Of a stretch of 63,028 bases of DNA, positions 34,859 through 43,810 are shown piece after piece. The stretch spans positions 1 to 63,028 of the forward strand of contig NZ_JAHWGU010000043.1 of assembly GCF_020873875.1 (NCBI RefSeq). The letters are read 5' to 3'. How positions within the stretch are numbered: position 1 is the stretch's first letter; each line of letters begins with the position of its first letter. Source of the DNA: Actinoplanes sp. DH11. GTDB taxonomy: Bacteria > Actinomycetota > Actinomycetes > Mycobacteriales > Micromonosporaceae. A program made the position numbers and the translations under genes. Below the pieces are notes generated by a model. The model was not told where the DNA came from and did no database searches. It was given only the letters and a program-made list of their open reading frames with translations.

Positions 34859-35503
34859 CTACGTCTGCAGGTAGGCCAGCACCGCCAGCACCCGCCGGTG
34901 CTGCTCCTCGTCCTGGTGCAGGCGGAGCTTCGTGAAGATGTTGCGGACGTGCTTCTCCACGGCCCCGTCGGTGACCACCATCTTGCGGGCGATCGCGGTG
35001 TTCGACATGCCTTCCGCCATCAGGCCGAGCACTTCGCGCTCGCGGGGGGTGAGGCTGCGCAGCGGGTCGTCGCGCCGGCGCCGGACCAGCAGCTGGCCGA
35101 CCACTTCGGGGTCGAGCACGGTGCCGCCCTCGGCGACCCGGGTCAGCGCGTCCAGGAACTCGGCGACGAGCGAGACGCGGTCCTTCAGCAGGTAACCGAC
35201 CGCGCCGCGGCGGTCGGCCAGGAGATCGTCGGCGTACGACACCTCGACGTACTGGGAGAGCACCAGCACCGGGCTGCCCGGGACCGCCGCGCGGGCCTCC
35301 ACCGCGGCGCGCAGCCCTTCGTCGGTGTGCGACGGCGGCATCCGGACGTCCACGATGGAGACGTCCGGACGGTGTTCCTTGATCGACTCAACGAGGGACG
35401 GCCCGTCGCCGACGGCCGCCACCACGGTGTGGCCGTTCTCTTCGACGAGCCGTACCAGGCCTTCTCTCAGCAGCACCGCATCGTCGGCGATAACCACGCG
35501 CAT
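34859..35503 (-). CDS. NarL/LuxR-family response regulator
   Basis: 214 aa. The receiver domain (1-120) has acidic ADD, the phospho-acceptor Asp in SIVDVRMPP, and a Lys in YLLKDRV. The C-terminal LuxR HTH (~150-205) reads LTPREREVLGLMAEGMSNTA and VEKHVRNIFTKL. It lies 12 bp after the sensor kinase stop and upstream of the MMPL gene, so kinase, regulator and transporter probably form one unit. Confidence 0.95.
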   Translation of the reverse strand: MRVVIADDAVLLREGLVRLVEENGHTVVAAVGDGPSLVESIKEHRPDVSIVDVRMPPSHTDEGLRAAVEARAAVPGSPVLVLSQYVEVSYADDLLADRRGAVGYLLKDRVSLVAEFLDALTRVAEGGTVLDPEVVGQLLVRRRRDDPLRSLTPREREVLGLMAEGMSNTAIARKMVVTDGAVEKHVRNIFTKLRLHQDEEQHRRVLAVLAYLQT

Positions 35504-35515
35504 GCCGCCACTCTG

Positions 35516-36838
35516 TCAGAGCGGCAGGGCCGCCGTCAGCCGGGTTCCCTCCCCCTCGGGGCTTTCCACGGCCAGGACGCCGCCGGCCGCCCGAACCCGG
35601 TCGTCGAGTCCGGCCAGGCCGTGCCCCTTGGCGAGGCTCGCGCCACCCACCCCGTCGTCGGCCACCGTGACCAGCAGGCCGGTGGCGATGCGTTCCACGC
35701 TCACCTGGACCTCGCTGGCGTGGCTGTGCTTCGCGACGTTCGTCAGGGCCTCGGCCACCACGAAGTACGCGGTCGACTCGATCGACGGGTCCAGCCGGTC
35801 GATCGGCGGGGCGTCCAGGTCGACGGGGACGGTGCACCGGCCGGCGAGGGCGGTCAGCGCCGCCTGCAGGCCACGGTCGACCAGGATCGGCGGTGCGATG
35901 CCGCGGGACAGGGCGCGCAGCTCGTCCAGGGTCTCCCGGGTCTGTGCGAGCGCCTCGGCCACGGTGGCCCGGGCCTTCTCCGGGTCGGTGCTGAACTGCT
36001 GCTCGGCCCGGCCCAGGTCCATGGCGAGCCGGACCAGGCGCTGCTGCGGGCCGTCGTGGATGTCGCGTTCCAGCCTGCGCAGCGCGACCGCCTCGGCGGA
36101 GACCGCGGCTGCCCGCTGCTGCTGGGCCACGTCGCGGGCCTCGTTCGCCGCGCTGACCTCGTGGCGCAGCCGGGACACCCCGTTGAGCATGCTGTAGGCG
36201 AAGGCCGACTCGAGCAGCGCGGCGGCCCGCACCACCGGGTAGAGCGTGACCGCGAAGAACGCACCGGCCGCGAGGTACAGCAGGATCCGGGCGGCGGCGG
36301 TGTCGCCGAAGCCGAGCATCTCGGGGAGTTCGTAGTTCTCCGGCGGGTGCGGCAGCGCCCAGTCCCAGAGCGGGTAGGTGAGCCCGCCCAGCGCACCGGC
36401 CCACCAGGCCAGCACGAAGGAGAACGCGATTGTGCTGGGGATGAACCGGAAGACGCCGTGCACCATGTCGAGCCAGGCCTGCGCGTCGAGGAGCGGGCTG
36501 AGCGAGCGCCGCAGCCATCCGCTGCCGGTGGCCGTGCGGTAGATCGGGTGCGGCAGCCGGCGACCGAGGACCGGGGCCATCCGGGACCGCTCCACGATCG
36601 CGAAGCCGCGGGACATCACCAGGGTCGCGACCAGGATCGGCAACCCGATCCAGATGATCGCCGTGCCGACCCCGACGGCGAAGCCGGTCACGAAGAGAAC
36701 CAGCGTGAGCAGGCCGATCGGGAAGCCGAGGAGCACGTACTGCGTGTCGACACCCAGCTGGCGCAGGAACCGCCGGGCGGGCGCGGGGGCGGCGGTGGCG
36801 CCGGCATAGGTCGTTGTCATGTCTTCGACCCTAGGCAT
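35516..36838 (-). CDS. Two-component sensor histidine kinase
   Basis: 440 aa membrane kinase of the NarX/DesK (HisKA_3) type. The first ~230 residues contain four hydrophobic segments (VLLGFPIGLLTLVLFVTGFA and others) forming a putative sensor domain. The phospho-acceptor His is in RRLERDIHDGPQQRLVRL at ~255. The ATPase domain has AEALTNVAKHSHA, VADDGVGGA and GHGLAGLDDRV. The ATG at 36838 with AAGGGG upstream is chosen; the ATG at 36820 is an alternative. It phosphorylates the adjacent NarL-type regulator. Signal unknown; envelope stress is plausible. Confidence 0.93.
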   Translation of the reverse strand: MPRVEDMTTTYAGATAAPAPARRFLRQLGVDTQYVLLGFPIGLLTLVLFVTGFAVGVGTAIIWIGLPILVATLVMSRGFAIVERSRMAPVLGRRLPHPIYRTATGSGWLRRSLSPLLDAQAWLDMVHGVFRFIPSTIAFSFVLAWWAGALGGLTYPLWDWALPHPPENYELPEMLGFGDTAAARILLYLAAGAFFAVTLYPVVRAAALLESAFAYSMLNGVSRLRHEVSAANEARDVAQQQRAAAVSAEAVALRRLERDIHDGPQQRLVRLAMDLGRAEQQFSTDPEKARATVAEALAQTRETLDELRALSRGIAPPILVDRGLQAALTALAGRCTVPVDLDAPPIDRLDPSIESTAYFVVAEALTNVAKHSHASEVQVSVERIATGLLVTVADDGVGGASLAKGHGLAGLDDRVRAAGGVLAVESPEGEGTRLTAALPL

Positions 36839-36897
36839 CGGCGCCACCCCTTCCGATCCTGCGGACCGCCCGATCAAAGGTAGGGATAACCCGACCC

Positions 36898-39222
36898 TCA
36901 GCGCAGCCGAAAGATCGTCACGGTCCCCTGGCGGTGCACGACCTCGGCCGCCGCCTTCAGCGCCGGACCGGCCACCTTGCCGGCGGCGGTGTCGGCGAAC
37001 AGCCAGCGCACCCCGTACTCGTCGCGCAGCCGCGCCACGTCGGCCGCGTTGCCCTGCTGGAAGACTCGCTGGTTGAGCGCGTACACCGCCGGGTCGGGGG
37101 CGGGCTGGAAGAAGTATTTCAGCCCGTTCACGCCGTTCGCGCCCACTGTCCGGTCGGTGTAGGCCCAGCTCTCCACCAGGGTGCGGTGCCCGCCGAGCCC
37201 GGCGACCCAGAACGCCCGGGCGTTGCACTGCTTGGTGTTCATCGGCATGCAGTGCACGTTCGTCGCGACCAGGTCCTCCTCGCCGGCGTTGCGTTCCAGC
37301 CAGAACGCCGCCCGCATCTCGGCGGCGGTGACCGCGACGTTCTCACGCGCCTTGACCGCGGGCGGCGCGTTAAGCGTCTCCACGGTCCGGGACACCGCGC
37401 CGACGGTCCCGGCACCGGCGACCGCCGCGATGAGCGCCGCGGTCAGGGACCGCGCGGCGCGCCCCCGCCAGATCAGCACGGCGATCAGCGAGAGCACGGC
37501 GACGAGGGCGGCGGTGCGGAGCAGGGGTACGGCCATCGCCCACGCCCAGGCACCCTCGGTGGTCTCGGCCGGCCGGGTGACCTGGGGCGCGAAGGTTTCC
37601 CACAGCGCACCGGCGACCGCACCGGCGAGCGGGACCCGCCAGCCGCGTACCCGGTCGGCGAGCGCCCACGCGGTCAGCACGCCGCAGACCGGGAGCACCG
37701 CGTTGTAGAAGTAGATCTGACTGGCCGACGGGTGCCAGAGCAGCCACATCGCCAGGACGCCGGCCACCACGATGCCGCCGAGCAGCCACGGCACCTGGTC
37801 GTCGGCCCACTGCCGGGGCCGGCGCCACCGCACCACGGGAGGCAGGGCGAGGCCGATCAGCCGGGGGGCCTGGACCAGCAGCCACCAGAGCATCGTCCAG
37901 GCCACGAACCAGCGTGCGGCCGTGCCGGCGACCTCCAGACCGTCCGGCACGAGGCCGCCCCAGCGCACGTCGTCCGGGATCCCGACGACGTCCTGGTACG
38001 GCAGGAACCAGCGCAGTGTGCCGAGGAACTGCGGCTGGAGGGTGCCGGCGCCACCACCGGCGAAGAGTTTCAGGCCCACGACCATGCCGAACCCGACGAC
38101 CGCGAGCAGGCCGGCCGTGTGCCACGGAACCGTGCGGCGGACGACCAGGGTGACGGCGCCGGCCAGCAGCAGACCGGCCGCGAGCGGCGGCAGGACGCTC
38201 GCCTTGCTGCCGGCGCAGGCGAGCGCGAGCAGCGGCAGCAGGGCCCAGCCCCACCAGCGCGGCGGGCGGCCGCGCAGCACGTCCACGGCGATCACCACGA
38301 AGAGGCCGATCAGCGGCATCGCGTACGTCTGTGACGGGCTGAGCAGCGTGATCGGCAGCCCGATGCCGGGCGGACTGGCCACGCCGCCGACGGAGACCGC
38401 CTGCGCGACGAAGCCGAGCGTGGCCGCCACCGGACCGGTCCACCAGCGGCCGGTCACGCCGCGCGCCAGGGCCGCGAAGACCACCACGGCGATCGCGACG
38501 ACGGGCAGCAGCCAGAGCCGGAAGAACACGGTCACCGCCGGGATCCCGGTGATCATGCTGCCGGTGGCGATGTCGGCGTCGGAGAGATAGTGGTAGCGCA
38601 GGGTCTCGCCGGCCAGTTGCGGCACCTGGAACGGCATCGAGCGGGTCATCTCGTGGACCAGCGCGAGGTGGTAGTAGAGGTCCGGGTAGATCTCCACTGT
38701 GGACGGCGGGAGCGGGACGGTGCGGAAGACCGTCGCACCCCAGAGCGTCACCAGGAACAGCACCATCGCCATCGCCCACGACCAGCCGGCGGGCAGCGGC
38801 TCACCGGGGCCGGTCCGCCAGTGCCGCCGGAGGCCGGGCACCGCGAGGAAGAGCACGGCGACCAGGACCGGCCAGCCGGGCAGCAGGTGCTGCAGGCCTG
38901 TCGCTGCGGCGAGGGCCCACCCGGCCAGCAGGACCACCAGGCCGGTCGCGGCGCCCAGCCCGAGGTCCTCGGGCAGGTTGCCCCGGCTGCCGAACGCCGC
39001 CCGGAACACCAGGGTGCCCGGGACGACGACGGCGAGCAGCAGGTAGCCGGCGTAAAGGGCGATCTGCCGGTCCGGGGTGTCGTAGTCGTGCAGCACCCAG
39101 AAGGCGGAGATCGCCGGCAGCAGCCACGGCACCAGCGTGAGAAGCCTGCGGCCGAGGGCCGGCGAGGCCTGCGGCGAGGTGGCCGGCGCGGCCGGCGACG
39201 CCGGTTCAGCGAGCGTCGTCAT
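36898..39222 (-). CDS. Large polytopic membrane protein, GT-C-like
   Basis: 774 aa with about 14-16 hydrophobic helices and a C-terminal soluble domain (~640-774). EIYPDLYYHLALVHEMTRSM in the first long loop and a Tyr-rich RYHYLSDADIATG recall lipid-linked glycosyltransferases of the GT-C/GT39 type, which use polyprenyl-phosphate sugars outside the membrane. The soluble end (AAFWLERNAGEEDLVATNVH, ALNQRVFQ, LRDEYGVRWLFAD) is like that of actinobacterial wall glycosyltransferases. Its start overlaps the LuxC-like stop (TGATG), so it is the last gene of the acyl-reduction operon. Activity inferred only from topology. Confidence 0.7.
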   Translation of the reverse strand: MTTLAEPASPAAPATSPQASPALGRRLLTLVPWLLPAISAFWVLHDYDTPDRQIALYAGYLLLAVVVPGTLVFRAAFGSRGNLPEDLGLGAATGLVVLLAGWALAAATGLQHLLPGWPVLVAVLFLAVPGLRRHWRTGPGEPLPAGWSWAMAMVLFLVTLWGATVFRTVPLPPSTVEIYPDLYYHLALVHEMTRSMPFQVPQLAGETLRYHYLSDADIATGSMITGIPAVTVFFRLWLLPVVAIAVVVFAALARGVTGRWWTGPVAATLGFVAQAVSVGGVASPPGIGLPITLLSPSQTYAMPLIGLFVVIAVDVLRGRPPRWWGWALLPLLALACAGSKASVLPPLAAGLLLAGAVTLVVRRTVPWHTAGLLAVVGFGMVVGLKLFAGGGAGTLQPQFLGTLRWFLPYQDVVGIPDDVRWGGLVPDGLEVAGTAARWFVAWTMLWWLLVQAPRLIGLALPPVVRWRRPRQWADDQVPWLLGGIVVAGVLAMWLLWHPSASQIYFYNAVLPVCGVLTAWALADRVRGWRVPLAGAVAGALWETFAPQVTRPAETTEGAWAWAMAVPLLRTAALVAVLSLIAVLIWRGRAARSLTAALIAAVAGAGTVGAVSRTVETLNAPPAVKARENVAVTAAEMRAAFWLERNAGEEDLVATNVHCMPMNTKQCNARAFWVAGLGGHRTLVESWAYTDRTVGANGVNGLKYFFQPAPDPAVYALNQRVFQQGNAADVARLRDEYGVRWLFADTAAGKVAGPALKAAAEVVHRQGTVTIFRLR

Positions 39223-40400
39223 CAGAGCTGCAGCGCCGTCAACCGGGTGAACTCGCTGGGCAGGTCGTAGCCGTCCCAGATCGCGCCGAAGGTCAGCGCC
39301 GAACCGAACGGCACGATCCGGTCCACGCCACGGCCACCCAGCTCGGTGGCGAAGGCCTGCAGCTCGGCCGGGGTGAACCCGAAGTGGCTCACCGTCTGGT
39401 CCTGCCGGTTCATCGCCGGCACCAGGTCGAGGAGCGAGTCCGCCTCGGCGAACGGGAACGCGCCGGCGCCGATCCAGCGGCGGGGCGCCCGCTCGGTGCC
39501 GGTCAGGGTCATCGCGGTGATCCGGTTGTCCGGGAAGTCCAGCGCGGCTGCGGCACCGACGGCGGCCAGGCCGTACGCGTTGACCCGCTTCTCCACCGCC
39601 ATCGCCGGATCCACCGTCCAGCCGCGCGCCTCGACCACTTCCAGCAGCAGGTCAAGGAACTCGGCGCGGACACCGGCACCGTCGCCGCCGACCAGGAACA
39701 CGGTCCGCGGCGAGGAGCAGGCGGCCTGGTCGAACCAGTACGCGTCGTTGGCGAACCCGACCACCGCGGTGCGCCGCGCGGCCGGGTCGGCGGCCCGCCA
39801 CCCCGCCGTCGACAGCACCGCCCAGCTGGTCCGGTCCGGGAAGGTCAGGTCCCGGGCCGACGGCCGCAGCGGGTGTTTGCGGATCGCGTCCACGGCGGCG
39901 TCGCCACCCCAGATCACCCGCAGGTCGGCCCACTTGCTCAGCGCGCCGGTGATCGCGTCGTCCCGCCCGTAGGTCACCATCCGCTGAGTACGGGCGATCA
40001 CCGGGTCGGCCTCGACCGCGTTCATGGCTTCCAGGATCACCTCGGCCGCACCCGCGGACCGCGACGAGATCCGGACCACATTGTGGTTGCCGGCCAGCGC
40101 CGAGAGCGCCCACGAATAGACGAAGATCGTGTCCACGTTCGCCGGGGGCAGGTGGAAGACGTTGCCCCGCGGGAAGACGAGCGCGTCGTCGCGCCGCATC
40201 CGCTCCACGGCCCGGTGCAGCTCGGCCGGGCGCAGGAAGTAGCCGAGCGAACCCAGCTCGGGGTGCCGCCGGGCCACCGCGGGCGCCAGCAGCTTGCGGG
40301 CCAGCTTCGCGAGGAAGTCGACGACCCTCGGGTCGCCGACCGCGAGCCGGTCCTGCGACGGCGCGGTGAGCTCGCCCTCGGCACCGAATCTGAACTGCAT
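39222..40400 (-). CDS. LuxC-like acyl-CoA/acyl-protein reductase
   Basis: 392 aa member of the LuxC acyl-CoA reductase family, which reduces a fatty acyl thioester to an aldehyde with NADPH through an acyl-cysteine. FHLPPANVDTIFVYSWALSA and GNHNVVRISSRS form the Rossmann region, and the catalytic Cys is in WFDQAACSSPRTVFL. The start overlaps the LuxE-like stop (TGATG). No luciferase genes are present, so light emission is excluded as a role. Together with the LuxE-like, AMP-ligase and ACP genes it should form an acid-to-aldehyde reductase. Confidence 0.85.
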   Translation of the reverse strand: MQFRFGAEGELTAPSQDRLAVGDPRVVDFLAKLARKLLAPAVARRHPELGSLGYFLRPAELHRAVERMRRDDALVFPRGNVFHLPPANVDTIFVYSWALSALAGNHNVVRISSRSAGAAEVILEAMNAVEADPVIARTQRMVTYGRDDAITGALSKWADLRVIWGGDAAVDAIRKHPLRPSARDLTFPDRTSWAVLSTAGWRAADPAARRTAVVGFANDAYWFDQAACSSPRTVFLVGGDGAGVRAEFLDLLLEVVEARGWTVDPAMAVEKRVNAYGLAAVGAAAALDFPDNRITAMTLTGTERAPRRWIGAGAFPFAEADSLLDLVPAMNRQDQTVSHFGFTPAELQAFATELGGRGVDRIVPFGSALTFGAIWDGYDLPSEFTRLTALQL

Positions 40401-41434
40401 CACGCCGCGCTCCGATACGTGTCCGAACAGCCCCGGGCCTCGGCGCGCGGCAACCGGCCGAGCACCGAGAACCGCTTGCCGGGCCAGTCCCCGTCGTCGA
40501 TCCCGTGCACCACGCCGAGGTCCTCGGTGAGCAGGACGTGCCCCGGGTACGACGTGGGCAGCGTGCTCACCACCTCCAGCAGACCCGGTTTGCCGGGCGG
40601 AAGCTCCGCCCAGGTCTCCGGGTCGCGGACCACCACGTCCGCGAAGTCCGGGCAGTACAGCGAGCCACCGGACGGTCCCTCCAGGAAGATCGTGCCGATC
40701 TGCTCGACCATGCCGTAGTAGTTGTGCACGTTCGTCAGCCCGACACCGGCGAGCCGGGCCCGGAACTCGTCCGGCGAGACGGCCTGGTCGACGAGCTTCT
40801 TCCAGCCACCGGAGTGGATCAGGATGCCGTTGCTCAGGTCGAGCCCGTTGTCCCGGGCCACCTCGTAGAGGTGCAGCCAGACCAGGAAGGTGAACCCGAA
40901 GATCAGGAACGGCTGGTCGCCGTGCTTGGCGAGGAAGCCGCGGATGGCGTCGAGGTCGACGATCCCCTCGTTGTCGAGCGCCCAGACGTGGTCGCGGCCG
41001 AAGGTCGACATGCCCAGCACGCCGGCGCCGCGGGCGCTGAAGGAGCGCCGGTCCTTGAGCATCGCCTTGGTGTCGACGAGCAGCATCGGCAGCCGCTTCG
41101 GGCCGAGCACGCTCTGCACCGTGGCGGCCAGGCGGCGCTGCTGCTCGGCGGCGGCCGCCTTGTCCAGGTAGATCCGGCTGACCTCGCCAGTCGTACCGCT
41201 CGAGGTCAGGACCTTGAAGACCTGGTCGTCCGGGATGCTCTTGAGTTCGAGGTTCTTGAAGAGCCGCACCGGCAGGTAGGGCAGGTCGGCAACGGTCGCC
41301 GCGGCGGAGAATCCCGACGCGGACAGGATCCGGTCGTAGGGCTCGCAGTTGGCCCGGTGATGCTCGGTGAGGGAGGAGAGTTCCTTGAGCAGGACCTCCT
41401 CCTTGGCGGCCTGCGACAGGGTGAAGACACTCAC
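40400..41434 (-). CDS. LuxE-like acyl-protein synthetase
   Basis: 344 aa, LuxE/PaaK-like adenylating fold. VLTSSGTTGEVSRIYLD is the nucleotide-binding motif. The middle segment PFLIFGFTFLVWLHLYEVAR and ILIHSGGWKKL match LuxE, as does HNYYGMVEQIGTIFLEG. In the Lux system LuxE activates a fatty acid and passes it to LuxC. GTG start at 41434 overlaps the ligase stop (GTGA). The C-terminus is Cys-containing (ARGCSDTYRS), where LuxE carries its acylated Cys. Substrate acyl chain unknown. Confidence 0.88.
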   Translation of the reverse strand: MSVFTLSQAAKEEVLLKELSSLTEHHRANCEPYDRILSASGFSAAATVADLPYLPVRLFKNLELKSIPDDQVFKVLTSSGTTGEVSRIYLDKAAAAEQQRRLAATVQSVLGPKRLPMLLVDTKAMLKDRRSFSARGAGVLGMSTFGRDHVWALDNEGIVDLDAIRGFLAKHGDQPFLIFGFTFLVWLHLYEVARDNGLDLSNGILIHSGGWKKLVDQAVSPDEFRARLAGVGLTNVHNYYGMVEQIGTIFLEGPSGGSLYCPDFADVVVRDPETWAELPPGKPGLLEVVSTLPTSYPGHVLLTEDLGVVHGIDDGDWPGKRFSVLGRLPRAEARGCSDTYRSAA

Positions 41435-42654
41435 AGCGACGCCTCCAGGGCGCGGTAGTCGGTCTTGCCGTTCGGCAGCAGGGGCAGCGCCTCGATCGGG
41501 CGGACGTCGACCCCGGTGAAGTGGGTGCCGAGCCACTCGGCGACCTTCGTGCGCAGCGCCCGGGCGTCGTCCGCGGTGATGCCCTCGGCGAAGACGTGCA
41601 GCCGGTCGTCACCGGCGACGGCGGCGACCGGGAACTCGCGCTCGACGTCGTCCAGGTTGATCCGGACGCCGAACACCTTGCCCATCCGCTTGAGCCGGCC
41701 GGTGATGAACAGGAAACCCTCGTCGTCGAGGCGGCCCAGGTCACCGGTGCGCAGCACGCCGCCCTGCTCGTCGCCGCGGACCAGGTCGGCAGCGCTCTCC
41801 GCGTACCCCATCATCACGTTGGGCCCGCGGTAGACGACCTCGTCGTCCTCGATGGCGAAGGCGCCGCCGGGCATCGCGAGGCCGACCGAGCCCAGCTTGT
41901 CGCCGAGCCGGTCCGGCGGCAGGGTCGCCATCCGGGGGGCGGCCTCGGTCTGGCCGTACATCACGAACAGCCGGCCGCCCGCGTCGGACATTCGCTGGGC
42001 GAAATCGGTCATCAGTTCGGCGCGCAGCCGGCCGCCGGCCTGCGTGAGGGTCCGCACGGACGGGTGCTTGGCCGGATCGAAGCGCAGCCGGCGCAGCATC
42101 TCGTACTGGTACGGCACGAACGCCAGCGACGTGACCCGGTGCTCGTCGACCGCCGTCCAGAAGTCGCGCTGCATGATCCCGGTCCGCTCCAGCACCACCG
42201 TCGCGCCGGCGAGCAGGTGCGAGTGCAGCACCGACAGGCCGTAGGAGTAGAACAGCGGCAGCGTCGTGATCGCCACGTCGTCACCCGTCACGCCGAGCGA
42301 CTCGGCCACCTGCCGGGCGTTGGCGAGCACCGCCGAGCGGGAGAGCCGGACCAGTTTCGGGTTGCCGGTGGAGCCACTCGTGGTGAGCAGCAGCGCGAGG
42401 TCCGGGTGCACCTCGTCGGTGGCGTACCGCTGGATCAGCTCGGTGTGGTCGCCCTCCGGGTCGAGCAGGACCACCGGGATGTCCAGGCGCAGCGCGGCCA
42501 GGTAGCGCGCGACGGCCGGCACGGTCGACGGCATCGGCAGGAACAGCAGCCGCTCACCGGCGAGTTCGGCAGCCGCCCGGTCGATGAGGCCGGCTGTCAG
42601 TTCGTCACCGGTGGCCGCGTCGACGACGCGGGCGTCCGGGTGCAGCAGGTTCAC
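41431..42654 (-). CDS. AMP-binding acyl ligase (ANL superfamily)
   Basis: 407 aa, shorter than usual for the family (~500), mainly because the N-terminal subdomain is reduced. Motifs present: LTTSGSTGNPKLVRLS (P-loop), MYGQTEAAPRM, RTGDLGRLDDEGFLFITGR, and the catalytic Lys in LPNGKTDYRAL. It should adenylate a carboxylic acid and load it on a thiol, most simply the phosphopantetheine of the ACP two genes upstream. GTG start at 42654 overlaps the SDR stop. Confidence 0.9.
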   Translation of the reverse strand: MNLLHPDARVVDAATGDELTAGLIDRAAAELAGERLLFLPMPSTVPAVARYLAALRLDIPVVLLDPEGDHTELIQRYATDEVHPDLALLLTTSGSTGNPKLVRLSRSAVLANARQVAESLGVTGDDVAITTLPLFYSYGLSVLHSHLLAGATVVLERTGIMQRDFWTAVDEHRVTSLAFVPYQYEMLRRLRFDPAKHPSVRTLTQAGGRLRAELMTDFAQRMSDAGGRLFVMYGQTEAAPRMATLPPDRLGDKLGSVGLAMPGGAFAIEDDEVVYRGPNVMMGYAESAADLVRGDEQGGVLRTGDLGRLDDEGFLFITGRLKRMGKVFGVRINLDDVEREFPVAAVAGDDRLHVFAEGITADDARALRTKVAEWLGTHFTGVDVRPIEALPLLPNGKTDYRALEASL

Positions 42655-43382
42655 AGCGTCAGTCCCCCGTCCACTCCGATCACCTGGCCGGTGACGAAGC
42701 GGGCCTGGTCGGAAAGGAGGAAGGTGATCACGTCGGCGACGTCCTCGGCGGTGCCGAGGCGGCCCAGCGCGGTGCCGGCGATCCGCTCGGCGCGACCGGC
42801 CTCGTCCAGGGTGTCGAGCATGTCGGTGGCGATGAAGCCGGGCGCGACCGCGTTGACCCGGACGCCACGCGGGCCGAGCTCCTTCGCGGCCGACCTGGTC
42901 AGGCCGACCACGGCCGCCTTGGACGCGGCGTAGACGGCCTGACCGGCCGCACCCTGCGTACCGGTGATCGAGGCGGTCAGCACGACCGACGCGTGCGGCG
43001 CGCGGGCGAGCAGCCGGACCGCGTTCTGCAGCGTGTACGCCGCACCCGCCGCGTTCACCGCGAAGAGCCGCTCGATGGTGGCGTCGCCGGTCATCCCCAG
43101 CATCCCGGCCGCGTGCGTGCCGGCGTTGACGACCAGCGCGTCCAGCCGCTTGAACGTCTCGAAGGCGAGGCGCACCAGGGCCTTGCTGGTCTGCGGGTCC
43201 GCGATGTCACCGGCGGCGTGCACGGCGGTGACGCCGAACTTGGCGGCCAGCGACTCGGCCGCCTCGGCCACGCCGTCGGCGCGGTGCCCGTGCAGGACCA
43301 GGTCGTAGCCCTGCTCGGCGAGACGATGCGCGGTGGCCCGGCCGATGCCGCGCGACGCCCCGGTCACCAGGGCGACACTCAC
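42651..43382 (-). CDS. FabG-like SDR (3-oxoacyl-ACP reductase type)
   Basis: 243 aa classical SDR. TGASRGIG at 7-14, VNAGTHAAGM at ~88, Ser in VVLTASITGTQG and YAASKAAVVGLTRS at ~148. PGFIATDM and the ending VTGQVIGVDGG match FabG. It should reduce a beta-keto group on an acyl carrier substrate. It is coupled to the ACP gene (start overlaps its stop by 4 bp) and to the ligase downstream. Confidence 0.9.
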   Translation of the reverse strand: MSVALVTGASRGIGRATAHRLAEQGYDLVLHGHRADGVAEAAESLAAKFGVTAVHAAGDIADPQTSKALVRLAFETFKRLDALVVNAGTHAAGMLGMTGDATIERLFAVNAAGAAYTLQNAVRLLARAPHASVVLTASITGTQGAAGQAVYAASKAAVVGLTRSAAKELGPRGVRVNAVAPGFIATDMLDTLDEAGRAERIAGTALGRLGTAEDVADVITFLLSDQARFVTGQVIGVDGGLTL

Positions 43383-43621
43383 TTGACGTCCACCCCGTAT
43401 TTACCGAGGATTCGCACGGCCTCGCCGAAACTGGACATATTGATGACATCGTCGGTATCAATCATTACCGAGAATTCATCTTCGATAGCCGCGACCAACG
43501 ACATGTGAGCGAGAGAATCCCACTTCTCGTTGTCCTGGTAGCGCAGGTCGTCCACGGGCGCGTCCGCCGGAAGATCGAGCGCGGTACGGAACGCGTCGCG
43601 TAGTCTCTGCAGCTCAGTCAC
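43379..43621 (-). CDS. Acyl carrier protein
   Basis: 80 aa acidic carrier. The phosphopantetheine Ser lies in EKWDSLAHMSLVAAIED, matching the DSL signature. Helix 3 and the ending EAVRILGKYGVDVK fit ACPs dedicated to accessory pathways. GTG start at 43621 with GGAG 7 bp upstream. First gene of the minus-strand operon, head-to-head with pseB across a 190-bp gap. It probably holds the acyl chain worked on by the ligase, SDR and LuxE/LuxC-like proteins. Confidence 0.9.
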   Translation of the reverse strand: MTELQRLRDAFRTALDLPADAPVDDLRYQDNEKWDSLAHMSLVAAIEDEFSVMIDTDDVINMSSFGEAVRILGKYGVDVK

Positions 43622-43759
43622 GGTACAACTCCAATGGGGGGTGGTTAGAGGACTCCTACCTTCCCGCAGGTCCACCGTCGTCGCGACCAATGCCGGTTTA
43701 ACTGAGAATGAACTCGCATTGGCCTTTCTTCGCCACTCTGGAAATAGCGAATCCTCTGG

Positions 43760-43777
43760 TTATGCTTCCGGCTCGTA
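43760..43777 (+). promoter_or_regulatory. Candidate -10 region upstream of pseB
   Basis: The 190-bp gap between the divergent ACP and pseB genes has lower G+C than its surroundings and must contain promoters for both operons. TATGCT at 43761 could be a -10 box, but no good -35 box lies 17 bp upstream. The 18 bp TTATGCTTCCGGCTCGTA equal the -10 region of the E. coli lac promoter as I remember it, probably by chance. Confidence 0.3.
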
Positions 43778-43810
43778 CCGGCCATCGCTGAACCCCTGCG
43801 GAGAAAACTC

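Noticed and set aside
39222..41434. Bioluminescence operon
   Set aside because: LuxC- and LuxE-like genes are present, but no luxA, luxB or luxD. The neighbours are an ACP, an SDR, a ligase and a GT-C-like gene.
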